Below, piece after piece: positions 48,298 through 58,699 of a DNA stretch of 64,000 nt. Every line of letters starts with the position of its first letter. Position 1 is the first letter of the stretch. Made by a program: the position numbers and the translations under genes. The notes under the pieces were generated by a model. The model was not told where the DNA came from, ran no database searches, and saw only the letters and a list, made by a program, of their open reading frames with translations. The stretch is taken from assembly GCA_032622095.1 (NCBI GenBank), contig CP136069.1:88250958-88314957 (forward strand), written 5' to 3'. This DNA is from Siphonodentalium dalli. Lineage: Eukaryota > Mollusca > Scaphopoda > Gadilida > Siphonodentaliidae.

Positions 48298-49220
48298 AAT
48301 GAAAGTGTCAATGACAATGTAGCTCAACTTGGAGAGGGGACAATTTCATGTGTTAAGTCGTTGGAGCAATTAGGAATGCAGAAAGTTGAAATATCTAAGT
48401 AATGTTAGATGTCAACATGAAGAGATTTATAAAGCTTGGAATTCAGCATGAGAGATGTGACCTGTAGAGTGTACCGAAGGATTTAGTCATGACGTAAAGA
48501 GTAAAATTCAAGATGGTCGCTGGCGTCCATATTTTTCAACAAAATTCAGAAAAAATTTATGGATCCAAGCTTGTGTTCAACCCGAAGATCCATATGAAGT
48601 CTTGTGACGATCGAATAAAGGATGTCATCTGTAGGGTGTGCCGAAGGATTTAGTCATGCAAAAAGTAAAATCCAAGATGGCTGCCAGTGGCCATGGTTTT
48701 CATCAAAAATAAAAAATTGTTCAAATTTGATAGCTCCCATCCAGAGGTAATCCTAAACATACCTATAAATTTTTAAAAAACACTTCTCCAATAAAACATC
48801 GCAGACCCCACATCTAGCAAATTTGACTGCAACAAGACGATTTCCTGTGTGTTCTTAAAGGTGCGCCACATATCAAGTATCAAGAGTTTCTTTTTAAGAT
48901 TGCTCAATTTATCATTAAAAGCACACAAGTATTATTTCTAAGCCGAATAAAATAAAACTTGACATGCGGCTTTTCGAAATTAAACCACGAACCAAATATC
49001 TAGAAATTCAGTTGATATTGCTCAAGTTACAATCCTGACATCCCAAAGACAGATTTTTCAAAGTAAAAAAGGGGCATAACTCCGTCAATGGGTTTTCTCA
49101 ACTGTGAACCACAAAACAAATATCAAGAAAGTGCTTAATTTACCAATACGGACAATCCAAAAACAGCGATTCTAAGTCCAAAAAGGGCATAGCTCTGACA
49201 AAAATAATTGGACCGTGATC
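48298..49220. repeat. Dispersed repeats related to 31193-32170
   Basis: Begins GAAAGTGTCAATGACAATGT and AGCTCAACTTGG. Contains CAAGATGGnnGCTGG and GTGnGCCGAAGGATTTAG, then GTCCAAAAAGGGCATAGCTC strings. No gene seen in 47.9-50.3 kb. Confidence 0.5.
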
Positions 49221-49840
49221 AAACAAGAGGTGTGCACTCGAGTGCTAGCATACCCCCACCGTGGCAAATTCAACCCGCATTATCCATATACCCAACAAAA
49301 AAGATTTTTAACTTTAAAGAAAAATTATGACTAATAATATCGATGTGGTGTCACAAGAAGCTTGTACAGAAAAAATTATTCAAATTGGTTCATATTTTTT
49401 AAAGTTATTAAGTCGGACAGAATTTTCTAAGTCAAAATAAGTCGAAAATGAAGTGTAATATTACGAAAAACAGTCTGAGCCAATCCATAGCCGCATCATG
49501 TAGAGAGGGTATTGTGAGAAGCATGTATACCAAAATTATTGAAATCGGTTCATATTTGTTAAAGTTATTAAGACGGACAGAATTTTCTAAGTCAAAATAA
49601 GTCGAAAATAAGGCGTAACTTAAAAAATAAAAGACGGACGGAACCGAAATTAGCATCATGCGGAGAGGCAGTCCTAAGGAGATTGCATACACCAAATTAT
49701 TCAAATCGGTTCATAGTTGTTCGAGTTATGAGGTCGGACAGACGGACGGACGGACACGCAGAGGGAGAAAGCGTGACGGACGCACGGATGCAGTCAATCC
49801 AGTATACCCCCCATTTTCTTCGAAAGTGGGGGTATAATAA
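49221..49840. mobile_element. Non-autonomous repeat, family H, copy 2
   Basis: Starts ACAAGAGGTGTGCACTCGAG. Internal direct repeats of TCGGTTCATATTTGTTAAAG separated by AAGTCGGACAGAATTTTCTA, then a GACGGACGGACGG tract, CCAGTATACCCCCC and a GTGGGGGTATAATAA end. Confidence 0.55.
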
Positions 49841-50132
49841 TTAGAACATGGCATGTGTCTCTCATATGCGAACCGCAAACCCAATATCAAGAAATTGTGT
49901 TGAATATTGATCAAGTTATCATTCATGCGAACAACATTGGGTATGCCAAAGGTTCTATATAAAGAGCAAAATCCAAGATGGCTACTGGCAGCCATCTTTT
50001 CCAATAAAATTGACATTGGTCACCCCGAAGATCCATTCATGTGCCGGAAGTTGTAAGATATTATCATATTATAATTATCCATGTAAATTGGATAAAATTG
50101 AATAAGAATTGAAAGTATAGAACGTTTATTAA

Positions 50133-50250
50133 CCCTTTGAGTGCCAGGTCCGATTTTTGTATCAACCCATATACACTGTGCCAATGCATTCTCTTATATA
50201 TGTGAGTCGACCATAGGTCGCCTCACATATATTAGAGAATGCATTGGCCT
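50133..50250. mobile_element. Truncated P1 MITE followed by a P2 hairpin
   Basis: After TTAA (50129-50132) comes CCCTTTGAGTGCCAGGTCCG, cut after about 40 bp at ACCCATAT. It is followed by the 70-bp palindrome starting GCCAATGCATTCTCTTATAT (about 50179-50249). Confidence 0.65.
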
Positions 50251-50361
50251 AACAATTTTTCATCATTTGTTATTATTTTGTAAAATAAATTTTTTTTTTT
50301 TTTTTTTTAGGGCGCCGATTTTACAGACTGTTAATTCGGCTCCTCCCAATGTATAATGTAC

Positions 50362-50546
50362 TCAATATATATATATATATGTTTTGGTGAAGAAACTCAT
50401 GCATACTTCTTCATTTATCCCTATAAACTGGCCCGGGAGTGTGCAAACATAAGACCTGCACCCTCTAAGTAGTATCCACAGGCCATCAAACCCGCATATG
50501 GGAAGAGAGTAGGCCTGGACAGAGTAGAGGGCCAACTCTCCAATAT
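50362..50546 (-). CDS. Exon T1: candidate alternative terminal exon
   Basis: The acceptor is TTCCCTGTTTCAG. The leading AT joins the final G of B1 to give Asp, after an intron of only 152 bp. Sixty codons follow, then a TGA stop at 50362-50364. Cysteines are spaced C-x11-C-x4-C-x13-C, similar to T2 at the far end of the gene (C-x9-C-x4-C-x14-C). The exon is noticeably richer in G+C than the introns around it. It either ends a short isoform (L1-A1-B1-T1) or ends a separate upstream gene. I see no AATAAA just downstream, but an A-run on the same strand follows within about 80 bp. Confidence 0.6.
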
Positions 50547-50698
50547 CTGAAACAGGGAAATTGAATGTGGCAAATGATACTGGATTTTTTTCCTTATTTT
50601 TTTTATCTTTTCTCATTGAAAAAAACAAAACAAAACAATTTATAATACTCAATTTTTCTTTTGATTTTGAGACTGATGCATGTTATGTTAGAGAATAC

Positions 50699-50853
50699 CT
50701 TCATAACAAGATGTTATGTTGAAATCTTGGAAAATGTTCTTCATAACTTGTACATTATTCCTCACAAATGTAGCCATGTCTTTATCCAAACATATGACAC
50801 CTCTGCTTTCTTTGATTTTCATCAGTACACAGGACATCACTCCCAGAAAATTG
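50699..50853 (-). CDS. Exon B1: second half of six-Cys domain 1
   Basis: The acceptor is TTCTTTTTAATCATAG. The leading C completes Pro with the CC of A1. Fifty-one codons have spacing C-x12-C-x27-C and an NITS glycosylation site just before the last Cys. The exon ends Cys-Tyr-Glu then G before GTATTC (phase 1). Downstream choices are T1 (152 bp away) or A2 (2.8 kb away), both in phase. Confidence 0.82.
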
Positions 50854-50949
50854 CTATGATTAAAAAGAAAGAGAGGTGATAGCATTAAAAATTACTAATT
50901 CAGTTCATTTTCAATTTGGCAACCTCTTTGGAAATTCTCAGGCAATTCA

Positions 50950-51184
50950 CCTTTTATTGACGGGAGCTGCGATGGTGCAACATTAAAGATCCTGTGCCAG
51001 TGCATTTTATTATATATGCGAGCCTCCAATAGGGAGCCTCGCATATATAAGAGAATGTGCTGGCTTACAAGGTAAATATTGTTTGTAGGCCAATGAAATC
51101 TCTTATAACTCGCATAATATAAGAAAATGCATTGGCACAGTGTTTTTGCTAAAATTTCAGGAAGCTCCAGTCATAGAAGGGTTT
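50950..51184. mobile_element. Diverged P2-type hairpin element
   Basis: Shares GGAGCTGCGATGGTGCAACA with the start of 28501-28732, then two CATATATAAGAGAATG palindromes (the second decayed) and AGAAGGG at the right. The TTAA sites are not both intact. Confidence 0.55.
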
Positions 51185-51222
51185 AACACAAAAAATAACC
51201 ATAATAAAAAAATTATTTTTAA

Positions 51223-51318
51223 CCCTTTCAGTGCCAAGTCCGATTTTTGTATCAACCCATATTTCCTTGATCATTTTTCAAATTTATTGATTATAATAAT
51301 GTGATACATTGATGGAAA
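51223..51318. mobile_element. P1 MITE, left half only
   Basis: TTAA then CCCTTTCAGTGCCAAGTCCG through GTGATACATTGATGGAAAGA, and then unrelated sequence. Confidence 0.65.
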
Positions 51319-51818
51319 GATCTCCATAAACAAAATTTCGGATCAAACCCATATTCGAACTCGATCTGTATTTTGGGCTAAGAAACTCATATACAAAATT
51401 TGATTCCGATCAGATAGAAAATGTTTCAGTTATCACACCAATCCTAAAGTGTCTACTAAGTCAATCCTAATGTTGACACAACATGTACCATAACACTATG
51501 GTATGCGTACATACAAAATGGGTTCATTTATTAACTTAAAGACTATTGGAACAGAACTTGAGTAATTCCGCAACATTTATTGAAAACCATAATTGATAAA
51601 CTGTCATTTAATTTATTTCTTACCTTATGCACATCTTTTTTCATTCTCCTACTCAAAAATGTGATAAGTAAAACTAGTCTCATTCATTAGGCAAACATGG
51701 ATAAGAAATGCTTGCTACAAATGTGATTGACAATTGAAAAGCTAGCTGAACTTGTGTCCAATTTACAGAATTTAAACTTGTTATACAGTATACCCATCAG
51801 ACAAGTGATGAGGTAATA

Positions 51819-51863
51819 TACAGTAAATGCCCTAAATAATTGACTATTTAGGGCATTATTGTA
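51819..51863. mobile_element. Minimal mariner-type hairpin
   Basis: 45 bp: TACAGTAAATGCCCTAAATA on the left and the inverse ending GGGCATTATTGTA. Only the terminal repeats remain. Confidence 0.7.
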
Positions 51864-52394
51864 TATCAAATCTCTATCTCTTGATTATGCATGTGGTAAT
51901 TGACACTTGTAAGACTACAACCCAATAGAAGTAGTATGGTGTCACCAGAAAGGGTCATTTCAGCAACCATCATATTTATGTGGCCTAGCTATTCTAATTT
52001 TATAACCCAGTTTTTTGCTGGGTTAATCTCAGGCAAATTATGATTTTTTTTCACAATTTCCTCATGCCATAACACTATTTTGATGCATTTTTCGTGTTAA
52101 CTCCCGAGATCTTTATAAGTCTATTTTTTTTTGTGATCCGTGTCATATGATCTGTTTTTCGGATGGTCATTGTGGGCCTGCTAAATTTGTAGCGCAAACG
52201 GAGGGCAAAAGCAACTAAGATAAAAGGCTGCTGACCAAAATGTCCCCAGACGAACATCGAGAAAGGGTCAATAACTCAAAAATAAAAAACAATTATCCGT
52301 CAACACCTGTTATACATCTTCAATGTGTTAGTAACAATGTCCTAAAGTTTTAGGTAAATAGAATACCAACTGAAGGAGCAGTTGAATTTACAGT

Positions 52395-52544
52395 TACAGT
52401 AATGCCCAAAGTAAGTTACCACGTAACCACAGCAGAATTATGGGTAACTTTTCAGGATTTAATCGGAAATATGTCTTGTTGCCATTCATCGGAAAAATCT
52501 CGGGGAGAGCTTTCCGATGAATGGCAACAAGCCATATTTCCGAC
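52395..52544. mobile_element. mariner-type MITE, right end missing
   Basis: The left arm starts TACAGTAATGCCCAAAGTAA. The centre is CTCGGGGAGAGC and the right arm stops at CATATTTCCGAC. Confidence 0.7.
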
Positions 52545-52752
52545 ACCCAAGTGCATGTTCACTCAAAATGTACTAAGTGGAGAAACAACATATGAACAGA
52601 GTGAGACAGACCGACGACAAACCAAAACCATAATACATGTATGTCCCGTTTTTCAAATGCCATATAACAATTATTCGGAATCGATCATTACCAGGTCATA
52701 CTATGGTTCTCAGATGAGCAAAAACACTAAATGATTAATTTAAATGACTTAC

Positions 52753-52840
52753 GGGCAGTCCCTGGTTCCTAAGAATGTACCAAATTCTTCCTGACAGCCA
52801 GATAACATTTCGCCAATCACTTGAATGTCACTACAGATCG
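52753..52840 (-). CDS. Exon A1: first half of six-Cys domain 1
   Basis: The acceptor is CCATTCTTTTTCAG. The leading CG completes Ala with the final G of L1. Twenty-eight codons start Ile-Cys with spacing C-x12-C-x12-C, ending in phase 2 (CC) before a perfect GTAAGT donor. It is the shortest A exon (88 bp). Confidence 0.8.
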
Positions 52841-53073
52841 CTGAAAAAGAATGGTAGAGTATTAAAGTAAGACTAAATATAGATTGTCAGAAAGGTCATC
52901 AAAAAAATAACCTTAAAACATCTTTCCCTGGAAGTTATTGACACCTATATTCTTCAAAGAACAATAAATCACCTTCTATACTTACAGCTTAAAATTAACA
53001 ATGATCTACTTTTGATGTTGACAGCAAGCCTGTAATTCAATTTGAAGTAAAATTACGTATTCACATGGCACTA

Positions 53074-53610
53074 CAAGGAACCAGCCCAGAAGGCGACTTG
53101 GGAGACATCTTAATTCATCCTAAATTGTGTCACTTCACCCTATTTTTATCCACGGAGAAGTGACTTCTCTCTCATATAACAGTATCTATATTTCAAAAGA
53201 TCATATTTTAAATAAACTGTATTTTCTTATTATAATGCTGTCCTTACTCATTATAATAGTTTTTTTAAATGGGCTATTAGTATTGCATAATACTTATTGG
53301 ATCATAGAATGATGATGTTGGGGTGTAAAAGATGATTGAGCCATTATACAGTAATGCCCTAAGTAATCGACTCCTTAAACAGAGCAGAATTATGGGTAAC
53401 TTTTCAGGATTTAGTCAGAAATATAGCTTGTTGCCATTCATGATCGATGAATGGCAACAAGCTATATTTCCGACTAAATCCTGAAAAGTTACCCATAATT
53501 CTGCTCTGTTTAAGGAGTCGATTACTTAGGGCATTACTGTAACTTCTCCCTAAATAATCAAATAAGGAGAAGTGACTTCTCCCAATTTGAAACCTCAAGG
53601 CTGGTCCCTG
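53074..53610. mobile_element. hAT-type element 3, carrying a mariner-type MITE
   Basis: Ends CAAGGAACCAGCC and GGCTGGTCCCTG match element 2 (25886-26748). Flanking octamers TGGCACTA and GGGTACTA agree at six of eight positions, a decayed 8-bp duplication. GAAGTGACTTCTC motifs lie near both ends. A mariner-type MITE occupies 53347-53541. Confidence 0.65.
53347..53541. mobile_element. mariner-type palindromic MITE, compact full copy
   Basis: TA-flanked CAGTAATGCCCTAAGTAATC and inverse. The arms pair almost perfectly and meet at CATTCATGATCGATGAATG. Confidence 0.8.
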
Positions 53611-53623
53611 GGGTACTACTCGG

Positions 53624-53708
53624 TACAGTAATGCCCAAATTAATCGACTTCTAAATTAACCATAATTCTGCTGTGGTTAAGAAGTCGATTAATTAGGGCA
53701 TTACTGTA
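53624..53708. mobile_element. mariner-type MITE, deletion derivative
   Basis: 85 bp: TACAGTAATGCCCAAATTAA to GGGCATTACTGTA, with most of both arms lost. Confidence 0.7.
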
Positions 53709-54056
53709 CATGTGAATTGCAACACTCATCCAATCTGCTGACACAAATGCAGAATTTCAGGTGTTGCCACAACAAGGTTCTTACACCGCCAGGAGTTTCT
53801 TGCAGAGTGTCCACTTCCCATTCCTCTTGCTGATGATATTTTTTTAACCAAACATGTAATTAACCATACTATATCCCAAAAAAATGTTCTGGCCAGGAAG
53901 GCTGGGACTAAAACAGAATGCTGACTTTTGAATATGCTTCAATTGAGCACAGTCTATTACAATGTAACTCTTTGAAATCAAAATGGTACAAATTATATTG
54001 TAATTTTTATCTGTACCCATGTACTACAACATCAATATATGTAGTAGTTATATGTA

Positions 54057-54368
54057 CCCTAAATCCGGCCATTTATAGTACCATCTCCTCTTATACTGAA
54101 CAGAACATATGCAACAAATGAATGAATTTGAGCCATGGATGAGTGCAAAATACACTTATGTGCTCTATGGCCGATGCAAATAACATGGTAATTATAATGA
54201 AATGACTCAAGTCATAAATTCATTTTCATTATTATTACCATGTTCTTTGCATTGTTCATAGAGCACATGAGTGTATTTTGCACTCATCCATGGCTCAAAT
54301 TCATTCATATGTTGTATATATTCTGTTAAGTATAAAAGGAGATAGTTCCATAAATGGCCAGTTTAGGG
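54057..54368. mobile_element. Palindromic MITE with TA flanks
   Basis: Begins CCCTAAATCCGGCCATTTAT and ends with the inverse (ATAAATGGCCAGTTTAGGG), flanked by TA. The arms of about 150 bp include GAATTTGAGCCATGGATGAG inverted. Different family from the CAGTAATGCCC MITEs. Confidence 0.72.
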
Positions 54369-55472
54369 TAGAGTCGCCCTTTAATATGACTATCCGAGCA
54401 GTACAGGACATCATGTGGAACAAGTTGAGCACTATTCCACTAATCTAATATGTGAATTGTTGGGTATACATCCACCGACAAAATTAATTGGTATCCATGT
54501 GATGATGCAGGCAAGCAATGATAATCGGAATGACACCCAGGTATCTATTAATAGATATACACAACACAGCATTGAGAACAAAAATTACATCAAACGATGC
54601 GTCATTTCACATCATACAAGTACTGACATCACCATCAAATATTACATTAAAGATTCTTTTTACGTTGTTGTCTCTTTCACTTTGATTGCTTTGATTACAA
54701 TGATTTATCGAAGACACAGTGTACTATAGCATGCACTGAGATTGATTGACAGCTAGGTTCAAATAAACAATTTGGTATATAACCTTTGATGCTGTGATCA
54801 GTCATCATTAACACTGCCAATTCTATACAAATGTACTAAGTTTTTTTGGTCAAGATCGCAAGGTGCAATCCTTTCTGTGCCCTACTTTCAAATCCAGGCA
54901 TGTGAAGGCACGAAAGCACTACTGTGCACCTCGAAGAAATGCAGGCTGAATTAGCAATATGTACGTAGCTTTGAGTTACTTTCGGATTAGCTCAGGTGCA
55001 TAAAAAATGGCTACTTTTCAGTGAGAAAAACTGTAATTTTCTCAAGATTGGGGCAAATCATGGTCGCCCGGCAGGTTTTGTGACTGCCAAATAGACTCAT
55101 TTATTTCCCCTTAGTGGAAACAGCTTGGATGATGCCAAAATCACATTGGAAATGCTTCTTAGTACGTACTCCTCCCTAAATAAATAAAAAATAAATGTTC
55201 CAACAGGACACAAATAGCATCATTTGAAATATCTTTGATCTAGTTTAATCACTAATAACTGTTAGATCTATCATCAGGATTAGAAGCATATTAATGCTGA
55301 TGGGGTCACAAGCATCGATCATATTCATAGCCAGCTTTTCAAATCGATCACAAATGTAGCAGCTTTTTATATATAGACATATATATAGTCATATAGACAT
55401 GTGGGTGTATAATGAATGAGTCTAATTGTTTGGCTAATCACATTCTTCAGTAGATGAATGAAAAACAACATA

Positions 55473-56226
55473 TCTCATATATATTTTGAAGACCTCTGTT
55501 TGTCTGTATGTTTGTCTGTATACATGTATGTCATTTATACAAATCGACGATTCTCGACCGATCGGGACGAAACTTGGTACATGTGTGTAGTTTGACCAGG
55601 CGGTCGTCGTTGTCGTATTGGCGAGCCCGTGCGGCGCTCGCTTTGTGCATGCGCAGACGAGATCTCGGAAACGGGTGGAGCTATGGACTTGAAATTTGCT
55701 ATGTGAATGTATCTTGCCCCGGATATGAATTTTATCGGGTCGCCGAGCCCGTGCGACGCCAGCTTCGCGCATGCGCAGACGAGATCTCGGAAACGGGTGG
55801 AGCTATCGACTTGAAATTTGCTATGTGAATGTATCTTGCCCCGGATACAAATTTTATCGGGTCGACGAGCCCGTGCGACGCCAGCTTCGCGCATGCGCAG
55901 ACGAGATCTCAGAAACGGGTGGAGCTATTGACTTGAAATTTGCTATGTGAATGTATCTTGCCCCGGATACAAATTTTATCGGGTCGCCGAGCCCGTGCGA
56001 CGCCAGCTTCACGCATGCGCAGACCAGATCTCGGAAACGGGTGGAGCTATCGACTTGAAATTTGCTATGTGAATGTATCTTGCCCCGGATACAAATTTTA
56101 TCGGGTCGCCGAGCCCGTGCGACGCCAGCTTCGCGCATGCACAGACCAGATCTCGGAAACGGGTGGAGATATCGACTTGAAATTTGGTTTTTGAATAGCC
56201 CGGACAACGTCGGGCTCATCGGCTAG
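55473..56226 (+). mobile_element. Helitron-like non-autonomous element 1
   Basis: Starts TCTCATATATATTTTGAAGA after an A. It ends in CTAG followed by T, with an 18-bp hairpin (GCCCGGACAACGTCGGGC, 56198-56215) about 7 bp before CTAG. A 5' TC, 3' hairpin plus CTRR, insertion between A and T, and no target duplication are Helitron hallmarks. It contains the 121-bp tandem array. No Rep/helicase. Confidence 0.72.
55620..56185 (+). repeat. 121-bp tandem array inside the Helitron-like element
   Basis: About 4.5 units, each containing GAGCCCGTGCGACGCCAGCT, GCATGCGCAGACGAGATCTC, GGAAACGGGTGGAGCTAT and ATGTATCTTGCCCCGGATAC. Unit starts are near 55622, 55744, 55865, 55986 and 56109. Long open frames on both strands here follow from the repeat length and composition. 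Confidence 0.85.
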
Positions 56227-57951
56227 TCTACTATATATGTTGAGACTTCCGTATATATATATAGTCTTTATAGACTCGAAAATGGCTGGACCGATTGAGC
56301 CCAAACTTCCTATCTAAGGGTAAAAACCCACGGACAGTGTCGTTGCATCGCTTCTGGGAACGTCCGACCACTCCTTCTCCCTTCCCACTGCCGCCGTCCT
56401 TGGAATTGTGGGGTTAATCGCGTGATAGTTAAAGAGCATTAGTATCCGCAGTGTTGTTGATAAAGAGCGTTTATATACACGACGAGTATAAATACGGCTC
56501 AATCGACAGTCTCGAGACAAAATTTCGTTCTTGATTTCGTACTTTGGGGTTCCATGGAACGGGGGAGATTTTCATCGGGTCAGTTTTTCCGCGCGAGGTG
56601 ACCTTGACATTGAAACAGGTACCCACAAATGATATATATGTGTGTATCCTTTATAGACTCAAAAACGGATAGACCAACTGAGCTCAAACTTGCTACCTAG
56701 TGCTACTTTTGTCCGGGAAGTTTCATGCACGGGTCAAATTGTGACCCCAACCTGACCTTGACCTTCAAAATTATCAATTCAAGGTCAAATTGGGTAAAAC
56801 TGGCAGATTTTGACGAAATTTGATACCTAGGTGCAACCAGGGATTTTTCTGCCTATTTTGGGAATGGGTCCGGGTCCGTTCGAATTGGGAAAAATGTGTC
56901 TTTTTTGGGAATTTTCCATGTTTTAGAAAAATTCATTAATCACTGTTGCACACAAGTAAATAGTACTAATACCGTAATTTTCGGTGTATAACGCTACTTA
57001 AACACAGGTAACTCAAAGATGGAGTAAAATCCCAGCTCATTGGGGTCCATTTCTCAGCCTCAGGTAAGTTGAAATCACAGATAACAACGGAAGGATTCAA
57101 GCCATCCACCAAACTTCGACGGAAAAACGGTAATAATAGTGCGGGGGGGGGGGTTCAGCAAATGTTTATAAAATTAACAGTGAGGACAGCTGGTGAGGAC
57201 GTGAAATTTTTATATTTTATGCATAACTCGGCAAGCTTTTTCTTCTCCGCAAGATTATATTTTTGTTTAAATGGAGCCCTACGCTGCCACAGTAAAAAAT
57301 GTGTATTCCGGTAACCACATGGTGCGTCCCCCCTAATAATGAGATAATCCTGCTGGAAACGTGCGCAAACGTCATGGATACACGGCTTAATCGTAAACCG
57401 ATGAGTCCACTTTTAACAGAATGCGGGGGATGTGTATTCTGGAAGAACATGGTGCGTCCCCCTGATAATGAGATAATCCTAGCAACCACGTGCGCGAAAA
57501 TAACATATACTGGCTTACAAGTCGGATGCGGCCACTTTCAAATGAATGCGGGGAGGTAAACACCTGGCTCGCCCTGCTATGTTTATTTGTGGGAATTCCT
57601 CTCAAGCGAGTGACGTATTTACTATAATAACTCATTCGGCAAACCTCGTCAGATTCCGTCACGGCCCACAGAGGTCACAGGTCGAGGAGTTCAGAATGTA
57701 TAATAACTGTCAAACTTTGATAATTATTCAATAAACCCGATGATATTATATACCTGTCTGCAATTGGGAATTTGGTGGTTGAAAATTGGGAATAAAGGTG
57801 CCTTTTTCCCATTGGGAATGGGGCCGTTTACCGGACCCTGAGGACACCTAAAAAAAATCCCTGGCAACACACGTGTCTCGGAAGCTGTTGCAATTGCTTT
57901 TTCGAACAAAGCCATAGGACGAACCACGCCAGTGGCGGGCTAATCTGCTAG
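56227..57951 (+). mobile_element. Helitron-like element 2, abutting element 1
   Basis: Begins TCTACTATATATGTTGAGAC immediately after the CTAG of element 1 and resembles its start. It ends ATCTGCTAG before T, with a short CGCCAGTGGCG stem upstream. Inside is a diverged duplication (about 57299-57370 and 57425-57505, sharing AATGAGATAATCCT). The 3' hairpin is weak, so the right end is less certain. Confidence 0.55.
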
Positions 57952-58276
57952 TACAATATATAAGGGAGGAAATAAATTAAATATTAGTTAAGCATTTCTA
58001 CACCTAATGTCATGAAATTGCTCGAGTTCTATTCCTATATCTTAATAAAAGAACCCAGTTTTGGAGCATGATGTAACCATTTTAATCACGTATTCATGCG
58101 ATGACGCCACATATTGTGTCATAAAACAATATAATTTGAAAAGCTGGCTACAAATGTGATCGCCTGTAAAAAGCTGGCTACATTTGTGATTGATTTGAAA
58201 AGCTGGCTATGAATGTGATCGATGCCTTGTGGCAATGACCCCATTGGCCATATTGACAGCAAATATTTAGACATAC

Positions 58277-58356
58277 CTGGAGGAGCTTTAGTTGTTGCTG
58301 TTGTTGTTGGAGCTTCAGTAGTTTTGGTTGTTGTTGGTGGTGGTGCTTTGGTAGTT

Positions 58357-58391
<35 letters not shown>

Positions 58392-58612
58392 TGTAGTAGC
58401 AGTAGTAGTAGTAGTAGTTGTGGTGGTTGTTGTTGGAGCTTTCGTGGTTGTTGTTGGAGCTTTTGTGGTTGTTGTTGGAGCTTTTGTGGTTGTTGTTGGA
58501 GCTTTCGTGGTTGTTGTTGGAGCTTTCGTGGTTGTTGTTGGAGCTTTTGTGGTTGTTGTAGGAGCTTTAGTGGTTGTAACTGGAGGTTGTGCTGTCACAG
58601 TCTTCTTAGACA
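58277..58612 (-). CDS. Exon L1: mucin-like KAPTTTT repeat exon
   Basis: The acceptor is GTTAATTTTTCAG and the donor a perfect GTATGT. The exon is 336 bp (2 + 111 codons + 1), phase 1 in and out. The peptide begins SKKTVTAQPPV, then seven Lys-Ala-Pro units followed by Thr runs (seven-residue KAPTTTT period, 21-bp DNA unit), then poly-Thr with one Ala, then a variant tail ending in KAPP. It probably forms an extended O-glycosylated stalk before domain 1. The repeat DNA is likely length-variable between individuals. The opposite-strand open frame is a by-product of the triplet repeat. Confidence 0.78.
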
Positions 58613-58699
58613 CTGAAAAATTAACCAGAAGTGTATCACAGTATTAGAGATACATATTGGTGGCTAACAGGCTTAAATTATTATGGATTGACTCCTGAG

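Larger units (their letters stand above)
1371..58612 (-). other. Putative multi-exon gene for a secreted Cys-rich, mucin-linker protein
   Basis: Twelve minus-strand exons are linked by compatible splice phases: L1, A1, B1, (T1), A2, B2, L2, A3, B3, A4, B4, T2. Nearly all have a pyrimidine-rich acceptor ending in AG and a GTAAGT/GTATGT-like donor. Four A+B pairs each code for about 80 residues with six cysteines at nearly fixed spacing. L exons are Thr/Ser-rich like mucin linkers. Cysteine pairs and N-glycosylation sites (NKTS, NITS, NQT, NNT) suggest an extracellular protein. Because modules are phase 1-1, B1 can splice to T1 or to A2, so this is either one gene with an alternative short end or two tandem genes. 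No start codon or signal-peptide exon was identified; the 5' end probably lies above 58612. The function is unknown to me. Introns run from 152 bp to 12.6 kb and hold nearly all the mobile elements in the window. Confidence 0.72.

Noticed and set aside
55508-56219. Arg-rich open frames of about 84-121 codons
   Set aside because: Explained by the 121-bp tandem array of a Helitron-like element; the peptides are just translated repeat units.
58222-58647. 141-codon plus-strand frame rich in Val and Gly
   Set aside because: It is the antisense of the KAPTTTT repeat exon, whose minus-strand splice sites and phases fit the gene.
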